A DNA stretch of 64,000 nt from Albibacterium profundi (GCF_042159835.1 NZ_JBBVGT010000002.1:1550001-1614000), one strand, 5' to 3'; shown: positions 1-8,665, counted from the stretch's first letter. Program-made: numbers and translations. The notes: generated by a model not told the origin, from the sequence alone.

Positions 1-1
1 G

Positions 2-1465
2 ATTGCAAAGCGACTGCTCATTGAGATTACGAATCGCTTACGTTTTCTGATGAATGTAGGTTTGTCTTACTTAACATTAAATCGTTTGTCAAATACCCTT
101 TCCGGAGGGGAGTCACAGCGCATTAATCTGGCAACCTCATTGGGTAGTTCATTGGTGGGTTCAATATATGTGCTGGATGAACCTAGCATCGGCCTGCACC
201 CGAGGGATACGAATCAGTTGATTTCTGTTTTAAAATCCCTCCGCGATGTTGGTAATACAGTCGTGGTAGTAGAACACGAGCAGGAGATGATGGAGGCAGC
301 AGATTATATCATTGATATCGGACCTGAAGCAGGTTCTCTTGGAGGGGAGTTGGTTTATGCGGGCGACTATGATGGGATCATTCAGTCGGACGAAAGTTAT
401 ACAGGACGCTATTTGAGCGGTAGAGAAGAAATAGAGATCCCTTCGTTCCGACGGAAATGGAATGCCTCTGTTCAGGTAAATGGCGCCCGGCAGAATAACC
501 TAAAGAATATTGATGTTAAATTTCCACTGAACGTGTTTACGGTGGTAACCGGCGTGTCAGGGTCTGGAAAAACCTCCTTGGTTAAGCAGATATTATACCC
601 GGCCTTGCAGAAGGTGATCGGCGGGTATGCTAATGAGAAAACAGGTTTGTTTAACGAGCTTAGCGGTGACTATAAAATGGTGGAACGGGTGGAACTGGTT
701 GATCAGAACCCTATTGGTCGCTCGTCCCGATCGAATCCGGTAACTTATGTGAAAGCTTGGGATGAGATCAGAGCTCTTTATGCGAGTTTGCCGGCGGCGA
801 AGGCGATGGGGCTAAAACCGGCTTCCTTTTCATTTAATGTGGAAGGCGGACGCTGTGATGTTTGTCAGGGTGAAGGTGAAATTAAGGTCGAGATGCAGTT
901 TATTGCGGATATTTTCCTGCCATGTGAAGCTTGTGATGGTAAGCGCTTTAAACAACATGTTATTGATGTTGCCTATAAAGATAAATCGGTTAGCGATGTG
1001 CTAGATTTGACAATTGATGAGGCGCTGGAGTTTTTTAAGGAGCAACCGAAGATCATGGCGAAATTGCAGCCATTGTCCGACGTAGGTTTAGGTTATGTTA
1101 AACTGGGGCAGTCGTCAAATACTCTTTCGGGTGGTGAGGCGCAGCGGATCAAGTTGGCTTCTTTTCTCGTCAAGGGTAATCAATGCAAAAATGCGGTGTT
1201 TATTTTTGATGAGCCGACCACGGGCTTGCACTTTCACGATATCAAAAAATTGTTGAAGTCGTTTAACGCTCTGTTAGAACAAGGCAACACGATATTAGTG
1301 ATTGAGCATAATATGGATGTGATTAAATCTGCTGATTGGATCATCGATATTGGTCCAGAGGGTGGTGAAAGAGGAGGTTCCGTGGTATATGAGGGAGTTC
1401 CTGAAAATATTGTAAATTGCAAAGAGTCGTATACTGGGCAATACTTAGCCCCTTATTTTAAGTAA
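2..1465 (+). CDS. uvrA: UvrA-type excinuclease ABC subunit A, C-terminal part (5' end outside window)
   Basis: This is the damage-recognition ATPase of nucleotide excision repair, which works with UvrB and UvrC. The reading frame is open from base 2 (IAKRLLIEITNR...) into the first ATG at 50, so that ATG is internal and the gene is cut by the window edge. About 487 residues are visible, roughly half of a normal UvrA of about 940. They include the first ABC signature LSGGESQR with Walker B YVLDEPSIGLHP, the second Walker A GVSGSGKTSL, a CxxC...CxxC zinc module (CDVC...CEAC), and a second LSGGEAQR with FIFDEPTTGLH. Bacteroidota often carry several UvrA paralogues, so this need not be the main repair copy. 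The Rrf2 gene follows after 17 bases, probably in the same transcript. Confidence 0.93.
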   Translation: MAKRLLIEITNRLRFLMNVGLSYLTLNRLSNTLSGGESQRINLATSLGSSLVGSIYVLDEPSIGLHPRDTNQLISVLKSLRDVGNTVVVVEHEQEMMEAADYIIDIGPEAGSLGGELVYAGDYDGIIQSDESYTGRYLSGREEIEIPSFRRKWNASVQVNGARQNNLKNIDVKFPLNVFTVVTGVSGSGKTSLVKQILYPALQKVIGGYANEKTGLFNELSGDYKMVERVELVDQNPIGRSSRSNPVTYVKAWDEIRALYASLPAAKAMGLKPASFSFNVEGGRCDVCQGEGEIKVEMQFIADIFLPCEACDGKRFKQHVIDVAYKDKSVSDVLDLTIDEALEFFKEQPKIMAKLQPLSDVGLGYVKLGQSSNTLSGGEAQRIKLASFLVKGNQCKNAVFIFDEPTTGLHFHDIKKLLKSFNALLEQGNTILVIEHNMDVIKSADWIIDIGPEGGERGGSVVYEGVPENIVNCKESYTGQYLAPYFK

Positions 1466-1482
1466 AGAAGAAAGGAATCAGA

Positions 1483-1926
1483 ATGAGTATGTTAACAAAG
1501 AAGTCCAAGTATGGGATTAAAGCTTTAATCTTCCTTGGAAAGAATTATGGGAAGGAACCTGTGCAGATTATGAAGATTGCGACAGAGGAACAGATTCCGA
1601 AAAAATTCTTAGAGCAGATTCTGATCGAACTCCGTAACGCTGGTTTACTATACAGTATAAAAGGAGCTAAAGGGGGCTATAGTCTGAATAAGGACCCGAA
1701 AGATATACGCATGACCCAGGTGATCCGGTTATTGGATGGGCCGATTGCTCTATTGCCTTGTGTGAGTCTGAACTTTTACCGGAAATGCGATGAGTGTATT
1801 TCTGAAGAAATCTGCGGTATACGAGACACCTTTGCCGATGTTCGAGATGCTATGTTGCAAATTTTAAATGACACTAGTATCGCCGATATGATTGAGCGAG
1901 AAGACACCAGAATGCAGAACCTTTAA
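1483..1926 (+). CDS. Rrf2 family transcriptional regulator with four cysteines
   Basis: A 147-residue Rrf2-family DNA-binding protein (winged helix, family of IscR, NsrR and CymR). The N-terminus (KKSKYGIKALIFLG), the recognition region (IPKKFLEQILIELRNAGLL) and the wing GAKGGYSLNK are typical. It has four cysteines, C93, C102, C105 and C111, in the region where IscR and NsrR bind an Fe-S cluster. The spacing (x8, x2, x5) differs from the C-x5-C-x5-C of IscR, so cluster or metal binding is inference. It sits directly upstream of the sulfate assimilation genes on the same strand, which makes it the likely local regulator by analogy with CymR, unproven here. The ATG at 1483 has AGGAA nearby; an ATG two codons later is an alternative. 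Confidence 0.9.
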   Translation: MSMLTKKSKYGIKALIFLGKNYGKEPVQIMKIATEEQIPKKFLEQILIELRNAGLLYSIKGAKGGYSLNKDPKDIRMTQVIRLLDGPIALLPCVSLNFYRKCDECISEEICGIRDTFADVRDAMLQILNDTSIADMIEREDTRMQNL

Positions 1927-2010
1927 TTTTATTTAACTGATATTCAGTACTTTAATTATTAGTTTCGCTTTTATTTAAATAAAGTATACTAAATACATAG
2001 GAATTATGTA

Positions 2011-2048
2011 TATATTTGAATTATGAAAATTGCGAACATGAATTCATG
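2011..2048 (+). promoter_or_regulatory. Candidate promoter -7 box and palindromic operator upstream of the sulfite reductase gene
   Basis: TATATTTG at 2011-2018 matches the Bacteroidota -7 consensus TAnnTTTG. No clear TTTG -33 element lies at the usual distance. A perfect 12-bp palindrome, CATGAATTCATG, follows at 2037-2048, about where early transcribed sequence would lie, and a related CATGAATGAATATG occurs near 2087. A palindrome between an Rrf2 gene and its neighbouring operon is a reasonable operator candidate, but binding is not shown. A T-tract terminator lies between this box and the next gene, so a transcript from here would have to read through it. Confidence 0.35.
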
Positions 2049-2119
2049 GCTTAATATGATGTGTCTTCTTTGATGCAAGGCTCAGGCATGAATGAATATG
2101 TTGTATATAAATTTTGGCG

Positions 2120-2149
2120 GGCCTCTTTCAGTTAAGGGCCTTTTTTTTT
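2120..2149 (+). terminator. Rho-independent terminator or attenuator before the sulfite reductase gene
   Basis: GGCC (2120-2123) plus CTT (2125-2127) pair with AAG plus GGCC (2134-2140) across a six-base loop, with one bulged T, and nine T residues follow at 2141-2149. It is either the end of the uvrA-Rrf2 transcript or, if the promoter at about 2011 is real, a leader attenuator 18 bases before the ATG at 2168. TAATTTTG at 2156-2163 also fits a -7 box, which would give a nearly leaderless message. Confidence 0.6.
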
Positions 2150-2167
2150 GAACTATAATTTTGGCAA

Positions 2168-4273
2168 ATGTTAAGTTTTCGTACTGAATTAGAAAATCCG
2201 GTTGTAGAGAAGGAAATTATTGAACTAGACAGGAAAATTCGCATGTTCCGAGGTGGGGAGCTCAATGATGATAAGTTTAAAAGCCTCCGATTGGCCCGAG
2301 GGATTTATGGACAGAGGCAACCCGGTGTTCAAATGGTACGAATCAAACTTCCGTTTGGTCAAGCCAGTTTTAAGCAATTATTGAAGATTTCAGATGTCTC
2401 GGATGAGTATGCAATTAAGAACCTCCACTTGACAACAAGACAGGATATTCAGATTCACTTTGTTAGTTTAGATCGCACTCCGGAGCTTTGGGCTGAGTTG
2501 GCAGAAGATGATATTACACTTCGGGAAGCTTGTGGGAATACGGTTCGGAACGTAACCGCATCGCCTGAAGCTGGAATCGATAAAGATGAGCCTTTTGATG
2601 TATCTCCTTATGCCCGGGAAATGTTTGAGTACTTAGTTAGAAATCCTATTTGTCAGGAACTGGGTCGGAAATTCAAATTAGGTTTCTCGTCGAGCGAAAA
2701 GGATTCAGCCTTTGCATATATTCACGATATCGGTTTTGTGCCACAGGTGCGGACGGTGAACGGAGTTGAGGAACGCGGGTTTCGGGTTATGTTAGGCGGC
2801 GGCTTAGGCGCGCAACCGATGGTTGGCTTCTTAGTACACGATTTCTTGCATGAGGATCAAATTATTCCTTTTGCAGAGGCTGCAATTCGTGTGTTTGGCC
2901 GCCTCGGCGAACGGAACAATCGCAATAAGGCGCGCTTTAAATATGTAATTCAGAAGATGGGTCTTGAGGCTGTGATGGAATTGATCGAGGAGGAGTATCC
3001 TGCATTAAAATCCAAGACCTATAAGATTGACCGCGACAAGGTCAAGGCACCAACCTTGCCTTCATATGAAGGTGTTGTTCCCGAAAAAGTTGACGATCCA
3101 TTAGCTTATGAAATATGGCGTAAGACGAATGTGCATGAACAGAAACAGGAAGGCTATTTCTCGGTATATGTGAAAGTGCCAACCGGAGATATTAGCACGA
3201 AAAAGGCCCGCATCCTCATAGCGGGCCTGAGAGGATATGCGGCTGATGAGGTTCGGGTAACACAAAATCAGGGTCTTTTATTAAAATATATTAAGGAAGA
3301 AGGTTTGCCACATGTGTACAATGTATTGCGTGAAATAGATTTAGCCTCTCCGGGCTTTGATAGTGTAGCAGATATTACCACTTGTCCGGGTACCGATACC
3401 TGTAACCTGGGTATTTCAAATAGCACGGAAATGGCTCGTGTATTGGAGAATTTGATTTTCACGGAATATTTTGACTTGATTTATAACCGGGACCTGAAAA
3501 TCAAAATTAGTGGATGCATGAATTCATGTGGGCAACATAGTTTGGCTCATATCGGATTCCACGGTAGCTCGTTGAAGGCCGGCAAGTCGGTTGTGCCAGC
3601 AGCACAGGTAATGTTGGGCGGAGCAAAACTGGGAGGTGGTTTTGGCCGCGCTGCCGATCGGGTAATCAAGGTTCCATCAAAACGGGTGGAGCATGTGCTA
3701 AGAGCACTAATCGATGATTATCAGGCAAACGCTTCAGATGGAGAGCTTTATCACGATTATTATGATCGTCAGACAAAAGATTATTTTTACAGACTTTTAA
3801 AACCTTTAGCAGATATTGCCAGTATTACGGAGGATGAGTTTGTGGACTGGGGTCAGAAAGGAAACTATCAAAAGGAAATCGGTATTGGTGAATGTGCAGG
3901 GGTGATTATTGATTTGGTGGCGACTTTATTATATGAGACCGAAGAGAAACTAGCGTGGGCGAAAGAAAGCTTTGAAAATAAGGCATGGTCAGACGCAGTT
4001 TTTCATGCCTATAGCGTATTCATTAGTGGAGCGAAGGCACTGCTGTTAGATAAAGGGTTAAATGGCAATTCGCATGTGTCTATTATCGACGGTTTTGAAG
4101 AGAATTTTGTAGATACGGGTGAGTTTCCGCTGAGGGACAGCTTCTCAAATATAGTCCTTCAGATCAAGTCGAACGATCCGTCACAAGAATTCGCTACTTC
4201 CTATTTGAAAGAAGCGGAAGAGTTTTATCAGGCAATTTCTCAAGTAAGGGATCTTGCTAGCATTACAGATTAG
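2168..4273 (+). CDS. Assimilatory nitrite/sulfite reductase fused to a C-terminal HEPN-like domain
   Basis: A 701-residue siroheme/4Fe-4S reductase, here probably reducing sulfite to sulfide with ferredoxin as electron donor. It has two ferredoxin-nitrite/sulfite-reductase half repeats. The cluster/siroheme cysteines are present as C406-x5-C412 (TCPGTDTC) and C450-x3-C454 (SGCMNSC). From about residue 580 to the end comes an extra helical region with HEPN hallmarks (AKESFENKAWSDAVFHAYSV, then KALLLDKG). The Rx4-6H nuclease motif of HEPN RNases is not seen, so this is more likely the non-nuclease, nucleotide-binding-like form. The context (SUMT, siroheme synthase, APS reductase, CysDN) points to sulfite rather than nitrite. 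The next gene starts two bases after the stop codon. Confidence 0.9.
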   Translation: MLSFRTELENPVVEKEIIELDRKIRMFRGGELNDDKFKSLRLARGIYGQRQPGVQMVRIKLPFGQASFKQLLKISDVSDEYAIKNLHLTTRQDIQIHFVSLDRTPELWAELAEDDITLREACGNTVRNVTASPEAGIDKDEPFDVSPYAREMFEYLVRNPICQELGRKFKLGFSSSEKDSAFAYIHDIGFVPQVRTVNGVEERGFRVMLGGGLGAQPMVGFLVHDFLHEDQIIPFAEAAIRVFGRLGERNNRNKARFKYVIQKMGLEAVMELIEEEYPALKSKTYKIDRDKVKAPTLPSYEGVVPEKVDDPLAYEIWRKTNVHEQKQEGYFSVYVKVPTGDISTKKARILIAGLRGYAADEVRVTQNQGLLLKYIKEEGLPHVYNVLREIDLASPGFDSVADITTCPGTDTCNLGISNSTEMARVLENLIFTEYFDLIYNRDLKIKISGCMNSCGQHSLAHIGFHGSSLKAGKSVVPAAQVMLGGAKLGGGFGRAADRVIKVPSKRVEHVLRALIDDYQANASDGELYHDYYDRQTKDYFYRLLKPLADIASITEDEFVDWGQKGNYQKEIGIGECAGVIIDLVATLLYETEEKLAWAKESFENKAWSDAVFHAYSVFISGAKALLLDKGLNGNSHVSIIDGFEENFVDTGEFPLRDSFSNIVLQIKSNDPSQEFATSYLKEAEEFYQAISQVRDLASITD

Positions 4274-4274
4274 A

Positions 4275-5039
4275 ATGACAAAAACGTCGAAAATAACGCT
4301 GGTTGGAGCCGGTCCGGGAGGGACAGACTTGATTAGTCTTCGGGGCTTAAAGGCCTTGGCGAAAGCGGATGTAGTATTATATGATGCTTTAGTCGATGAG
4401 GAATTGCTCCAATATTGTCCGCAGGCGGTTCACAAGATATTTGTAGGTAAAAGAGCAAGTAATCATGCTTACCGTCAGACTGAAATCAATCAGATGCTGG
4501 TCGATTTTGCTTTGTCGCACGGTCATGTTGTGCGATTGAAAGGGGGCGACCCATTTGTTTTCGGTCGTGGTTTTGAAGAGATTGATTTTGCTAAGAAGTT
4601 TGATATCCCAACGGAGGTAGTTCCGGGTATATCGAGTGCCATTGGTGTGCCGGGTCTTCTGGGAATCCCGATCACAAATAGAGGGACTACCGAAAGCTTT
4701 TGGGTGATTACGGGAACAACAACGAAGGGTGAAATTTCTCACGATGTGTATAGTGCTGCTAAGACGTCGGCGACCGTGGTGATTCTTATGGGAGTACGAA
4801 AATTGTCTGAAATTGTAGCGATTTATAAAGCTGAGGGAAAGGATGATCTCCCCATCGCGATCATACAAAATGGTGCGATGCCGAATGAGAAAATAGTGTT
4901 GGGTGATATCCGTTCAATTGAAAAAAAAGCGGAAGAATTGTATATTGGCTCGCCCGCTGTGATCGTAGTCGGAAATGTGGTAGCTTTGCACGAAGCTTAC
5001 CAAGAAAAAATAAATAATAATGAGCTTGTTCATGTCTGA
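4275..5039 (+). CDS. cobA: Uroporphyrinogen-III C-methyltransferase (SUMT)
   Basis: SUMT methylates uroporphyrinogen III at C2 and C7 using SAM to make precorrin-2, the first step towards the siroheme needed by the upstream reductase. The 254-residue protein has the SAM-binding start VGAGPGGTDLISLRGLKAL, the motifs LYDALV and LKGGDPFVFGRG, VVPGISSAIGVPGLLGIPITNRG, and a C-terminal SPAVIVVGNVVAL. A longer frame from 4254 exists, but the start at 4275 gives the canonical N-terminus (MTKTSKITLVGAG) and follows the reductase stop by one base. The 3' end overlaps the next gene by about 20 bases, indicating translational coupling. Confidence 0.95.
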   Translation: MTKTSKITLVGAGPGGTDLISLRGLKALAKADVVLYDALVDEELLQYCPQAVHKIFVGKRASNHAYRQTEINQMLVDFALSHGHVVRLKGGDPFVFGRGFEEIDFAKKFDIPTEVVPGISSAIGVPGLLGIPITNRGTTESFWVITGTTTKGEISHDVYSAAKTSATVVILMGVRKLSEIVAIYKAEGKDDLPIAIIQNGAMPNEKIVLGDIRSIEKKAEELYIGSPAVIVVGNVVALHEAYQEKINNNELVHV

Positions 5040-5682
5040 AACAGCGAAAAATAAGAGGACAGAAGTAGAGTCGAATGATCTCTTTCCTGTGTTTTTGAAA
5101 CTTCAGAATTTTCACACCTTGTTGGTTGGTGCGGGGAATGTCGGCTTGGAAAAGCTCACCGCTTTAGTAAATAATTCGCCGCACGCTCATATTCGAGTTG
5201 TTGCTACCCGGATATCGGCCGATTTTCAAGAGCTTGCAGATCGTTTCCCCAATGTAGTAATTGCTGAAAGACCTTTTCAGGAAGATGATCTGGACGGGAT
5301 GACCTTTGCCGTTTTGGCGACAGATAATCATCTTTTGCACCGCTATATTTATGAGTTGGCTAAAGAGAGAGGAATCTTACTTAACGTTGCTGATACACCG
5401 AATTTATGTGATGTTTATTTGGGATCGATTGTAAAAAAAGGGAATCTTAAGATTGGGATATCTACCAATGGTAAGTCTCCTACTCTTGCTAAGCGGCTTA
5501 GAGAAGTGTTGAACGACGGTCTGCCAGAGGAAATCGACGAGATATTGGATGATTTGAGCGCCATTCGAGAATCGCTGAAGGGAGATTTCTCGTATAAGGT
5601 TAAGAAGTTAAATGAATTGACGGCAAGCCTGGTTGCCCAAAAGCTTGATAATATTGACGGTGAGTCGTCAAAAATAAAATAG
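5020..5682 (+). CDS. Precorrin-2 dehydrogenase / sirohydrochlorin ferrochelatase (siroheme synthase N-terminal module)
   Basis: A 220-residue Met8p/CysG-N-type protein. It oxidises precorrin-2 to sirohydrochlorin with NAD and inserts iron to give siroheme. The Rossmann start LLVGAGNVGLEKLTALV, the VLATDN strand and the characteristic LNVADTPNLCDVYLGSIVKKGNLKIGIST segment (written here in parts) identify the family, followed by GKSPTLAKRLRE. SUMT and this activity, fused in enterobacterial CysG, are separate adjacent genes here. The ATG at 5020 overlaps SUMT; an ATG four codons later (5032) is an equally plausible start. The APS reductase gene begins two bases after its stop. Confidence 0.93.
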   Translation: MSLFMSETAKNKRTEVESNDLFPVFLKLQNFHTLLVGAGNVGLEKLTALVNNSPHAHIRVVATRISADFQELADRFPNVVIAERPFQEDDLDGMTFAVLATDNHLLHRYIYELAKERGILLNVADTPNLCDVYLGSIVKKGNLKIGISTNGKSPTLAKRLREVLNDGLPEEIDEILDDLSAIRESLKGDFSYKVKKLNELTASLVAQKLDNIDGESSKIK

Positions 5683-5684
5683 AT

Positions 5685-6395
5685 ATGAGCAAAATAGAAC
5701 ATGTCGAAGAATTGATCAAGGGAAAAGACCCTCAGGAAGCATTAAGGCTTCTAGCAGAAAACTTTAGAGGCGAGATTGTTTTTTCAACAAGTTTTGGTTG
5801 GGAAGATCAGGTGATTACAGACATGATTTTTTCGAACGATCTGTCCATTGATGTTTTTACGCTTGATACAGGGAGACTGTTTAAGGAAACCTATTCTGTT
5901 TGGAACCGGGTGCGAGAGCGGTATAAGAAGAACATACTGGTTTATTACCCAGATCGTGTTAAATTAGAAAAAATGCTAGGTGAGAAGGGACCAAATAGCT
6001 TTTACGAATCTGTAGAAAACAGGAAGGAATGCTGTGGAATCCGGAAGGTGGAACCTCTAAATAGAGCTTTGAAGGGAATGAAGATTTGGGTTACTGGTAT
6101 TCGGGCAGATCAATCGGTTAATCGGGAACAGATGAATTGGGTAGAATGGGATGATGTACATCAGTTGATAAAGGTTCATCCGCTTTTCTTTTGGACCCTA
6201 GATGAGGTAAAAGATTATGTCCGAGAGCATAATGTGCCTTACAATTCTCTTCATGATCGAGGTTTTCCTAGTATCGGCTGTGCACCCTGTACACGGGCTG
6301 TGCAACCTGGCGAAGATTTTCGTGCCGGAAGATGGTGGTGGGAAGATCAAAGTAAAAAGGAGTGTGGCTTGCATATTACCAGTGAGGCATCATAA
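5685..6395 (+). CDS. cysH: Adenylyl-sulfate (APS) reductase, thioredoxin-dependent, CysH family
   Basis: Reduces activated sulfate to sulfite in the cytoplasm. The 236-residue protein shows the PAPS/APS reductase fold: STSFGWEDQV in the nucleotide loop, TLDTGRLF, then VTGIRADQS. Two cysteine pairs, C116-C117 (KECCGIRK) and C199-x2-C202 (CAPC), are the 4Fe-4S ligands of the APS-specific and dual-specificity class. C227 in ECGLH is the catalytic cysteine. E. coli-type PAPS reductases lack the two pairs. With no CysC kinase in the cluster, APS is the likely substrate. Symbol and substrate follow family knowledge. The cysD gene starts 42 bases downstream. Confidence 0.93.
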   Translation: MSKIEHVEELIKGKDPQEALRLLAENFRGEIVFSTSFGWEDQVITDMIFSNDLSIDVFTLDTGRLFKETYSVWNRVRERYKKNILVYYPDRVKLEKMLGEKGPNSFYESVENRKECCGIRKVEPLNRALKGMKIWVTGIRADQSVNREQMNWVEWDDVHQLIKVHPLFFWTLDEVKDYVREHNVPYNSLHDRGFPSIGCAPCTRAVQPGEDFRAGRWWWEDQSKKECGLHITSEAS

Positions 6396-6437
6396 ACGAA
6401 CAACCATATAGCAAATAAAAAAGTAGATATAGAAAGA

Positions 6438-7328
6438 ATGGATTATTTAGATCATTTAGAGGCGGAGGCAATTTCAATTCTGCGGGAAGTAGCAGGCCAG
6501 TTTGAAAAACCGGCCCTTTTGTTCTCGGGTGGAAAAGATTCAATTACCCTGGTGCACTTGGCAAAAAAAGCATTCAGGCCGGGTAAGTTTCCGTTTCCCT
6601 TAGTGCATATTGATACGGGACATAATTTTCCCGAGACGATTGAATTCCGTGACAAGTTGATTGCAGACTTGGGAGAGCGATTGGTGGTAGGCTTGGTGCA
6701 GGACGCTATTGACGAAGGAAGGGCGGTGGAGCAAAAAGGCAAGAATGCTAGTAGAAATCCGCTGCAAACGGTTACTCTTTTGGAAACGATCGAAAAGAAT
6801 CAGTTTGATGCATGTATCGGCGGTGCCCGTAGAGATGAAGAAAAAGCTCGTGCAAAGGAGCGAATCTTTTCAGTACGGGATGAATTTGGTCAGTGGGACC
6901 CGAAAAGACAGCGTCCAGAACTTTGGAATATTTTTAATGGACGTATTCAGAAAGGTGAAAATGTTCGTGTTTTCCCCATAAGTAATTGGACGGAACTGGA
7001 TGTGTGGAATTATATAAAAAGGGAGAACATAGAGATCCCGTCGCTGTATTTTGCGCATGAACGCGACTGTATTCTAAGAAATGGTCAGTGGATGACTGCT
7101 GATCCAAGTTTGAATATGGATCACGAGGATCAGGTAGTTAGGAAGAACGTTCGTTTTCGTACAATTGGTGATATGACCTGTACTGCCGCGGTCGAATCAG
7201 ATAAAGATGATATCGATGGAGTCATTGAAGAAATAAGCAGTTCAAGAATCTCTGAACGAGGTGCACGGATGGACGACAAAGTTTCCGAAGCTGCGATGGA
7301 AGACAGAAAAAAAGGCGGATATTTTTAG
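6438..7328 (+). CDS. cysD: Sulfate adenylyltransferase small subunit
   Basis: CysD is the ATP-sulfurylase catalytic subunit; with the GTPase CysN it makes APS from sulfate and ATP. The 296-residue protein begins MDYLDHLEAEAISILREVA and has the PP-loop-like FSGGKDSITLVHLA, HIDTGHNFPETIEFRD, CIGGARRDEEKARAKER and FPISNWTELDVWNYI. It ends in MEDRKKGGYF, the normal CysD C-terminus, so it is full length. The cysN gene starts 21 bases downstream. Confidence 0.97.
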   Translation: MDYLDHLEAEAISILREVAGQFEKPALLFSGGKDSITLVHLAKKAFRPGKFPFPLVHIDTGHNFPETIEFRDKLIADLGERLVVGLVQDAIDEGRAVEQKGKNASRNPLQTVTLLETIEKNQFDACIGGARRDEEKARAKERIFSVRDEFGQWDPKRQRPELWNIFNGRIQKGENVRVFPISNWTELDVWNYIKRENIEIPSLYFAHERDCILRNGQWMTADPSLNMDHEDQVVRKNVRFRTIGDMTCTAAVESDKDDIDGVIEEISSSRISERGARMDDKVSEAAMEDRKKGGYF

Positions 7329-7349
7329 AATTAAGATAAAGAGAGTACA

Positions 7350-8591
7350 ATGGATATATTAAAATTCATAACAGCGGGAAGTGTTGATGATGGTAAAAGC
7401 ACCTTGATTGGTCGTTTGCTTTATGATACTGATTCCATATTGGAGGATCAGCTAGAGGCTATTCGAAATGCCAACCGTAAGAATGATGACGGGACGGTTG
7501 ATTTAGCTATTTTGACGGATGGTTTAAAAGCAGAACGAGAACAAGGTATTACGATTGATGTTGCTTATAAGTATTTTCAGACGGATAAACGGAAGTTTAT
7601 CATTGCAGATACACCGGGTCATATTCAATATACCCGAAATATGGTTACAGGTGCTTCGGGGGCAGATTTGGCCATTATACTGATCGATGCGAGGAAAGGT
7701 GTTATTGAACAGACAATCCGGCATACCTTCTTGGTATCGCTTCTGCAGATACAGCATGTGTTGGTTTGTGTCAATAAAATGGATATGGTTGACTATGATC
7801 AACTTGCCTTTGATAAGATTAAAGACGATTATTTGCGCTTCTCTGAGAAGCTGTCGATTCCGTCGATCGACTTTATCCCGGTTAGCGCCTTGAGAGGCGA
7901 TAATATCGTGGATAAATCCACTAACATGTCGTGGTATAACGGACCTTCATTGCTTCACTTCCTGGAAACGGTCGAAGTAGAAAAAGGGAAGGCTAGCAAT
8001 GTGGGCCGCTTTCCTGTACAGTGGGTTGTGAGACCACAAACGGATGAACTCCATGATTATAGAGGATATGCAGGAAGGATTGTGGGTGGCGAATTCAACG
8101 TAGGAGACGAGGTGGTTTCATTACCTTCGGGTTTCCGTACTTCTATCACGCATATTGAGCTGAACAACGAGCAACTGGAAACAGCAGCTGAGGGGCAATC
8201 GGTTATTTTAAGGTTGAAAGATGACTTGGATATCAGTCGCGGTGACTTAATCGTGTCGGCAAATGGTGAAAGCCCAAATTTGACGAAGGATATAGAAGCG
8301 TCAATCTGTTGGATGGACGTACGCCCCTTAGATCTTTCACAGACTTATTTACTTCAGGTCAATAGCAAGGTGTCTCGTGTTAAAGTACGAGATGTTCATC
8401 ATAAAATTAATATTAACACCCTAGACGAAGTCGAGGCGGATAGCTTTGGGTTGAATGATATCGGTCGCGTCTCCTTACGATCCGCCGACGAGCTTGCTAT
8501 TGATTCGTATGTCAATAATAAAGCTACGGGCGGTGCCATTCTAATTGACAGCCGAACCAATCTTACGGTGGGAGCTTTGATGTTCGACTGA
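7350..8591 (+). CDS. cysN: Sulfate adenylyltransferase large subunit, GTPase
   Basis: GTPase partner of CysD that couples GTP hydrolysis to APS synthesis. It is an EF-Tu-like translational GTPase of 413 residues with G1 GSVDDGKST (residues 10-18), the switch region REQGITIDVAYKYF, G3 DTPGH and G4 NKMD, then two beta-barrel domains. Its length matches plain CysN: there is no C-terminal APS kinase (CysC) domain, which fits the APS-type reductase upstream. It is the last gene of the tightly spaced sulfate block; a hairpin follows before metZ. Confidence 0.96.
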   Translation: MDILKFITAGSVDDGKSTLIGRLLYDTDSILEDQLEAIRNANRKNDDGTVDLAILTDGLKAEREQGITIDVAYKYFQTDKRKFIIADTPGHIQYTRNMVTGASGADLAIILIDARKGVIEQTIRHTFLVSLLQIQHVLVCVNKMDMVDYDQLAFDKIKDDYLRFSEKLSIPSIDFIPVSALRGDNIVDKSTNMSWYNGPSLLHFLETVEVEKGKASNVGRFPVQWVVRPQTDELHDYRGYAGRIVGGEFNVGDEVVSLPSGFRTSITHIELNNEQLETAAEGQSVILRLKDDLDISRGDLIVSANGESPNLTKDIEASICWMDVRPLDLSQTYLLQVNSKVSRVKVRDVHHKININTLDEVEADSFGLNDIGRVSLRSADELAIDSYVNNKATGGAILIDSRTNLTVGALMFD

Positions 8592-8665
8592 TTTTAACAA
8601 AGCTTACGAAAACTTCGAAAATTCCCTTGTAGATTTAATGTTTTCATTAAATTTGAATGAATATA

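Noticed and set aside
50..52. ATG at 50 as the start of uvrA
   Set aside because: The frame stays open to the window edge and upstream codons encode conserved UvrA residues, so the gene starts outside the window.
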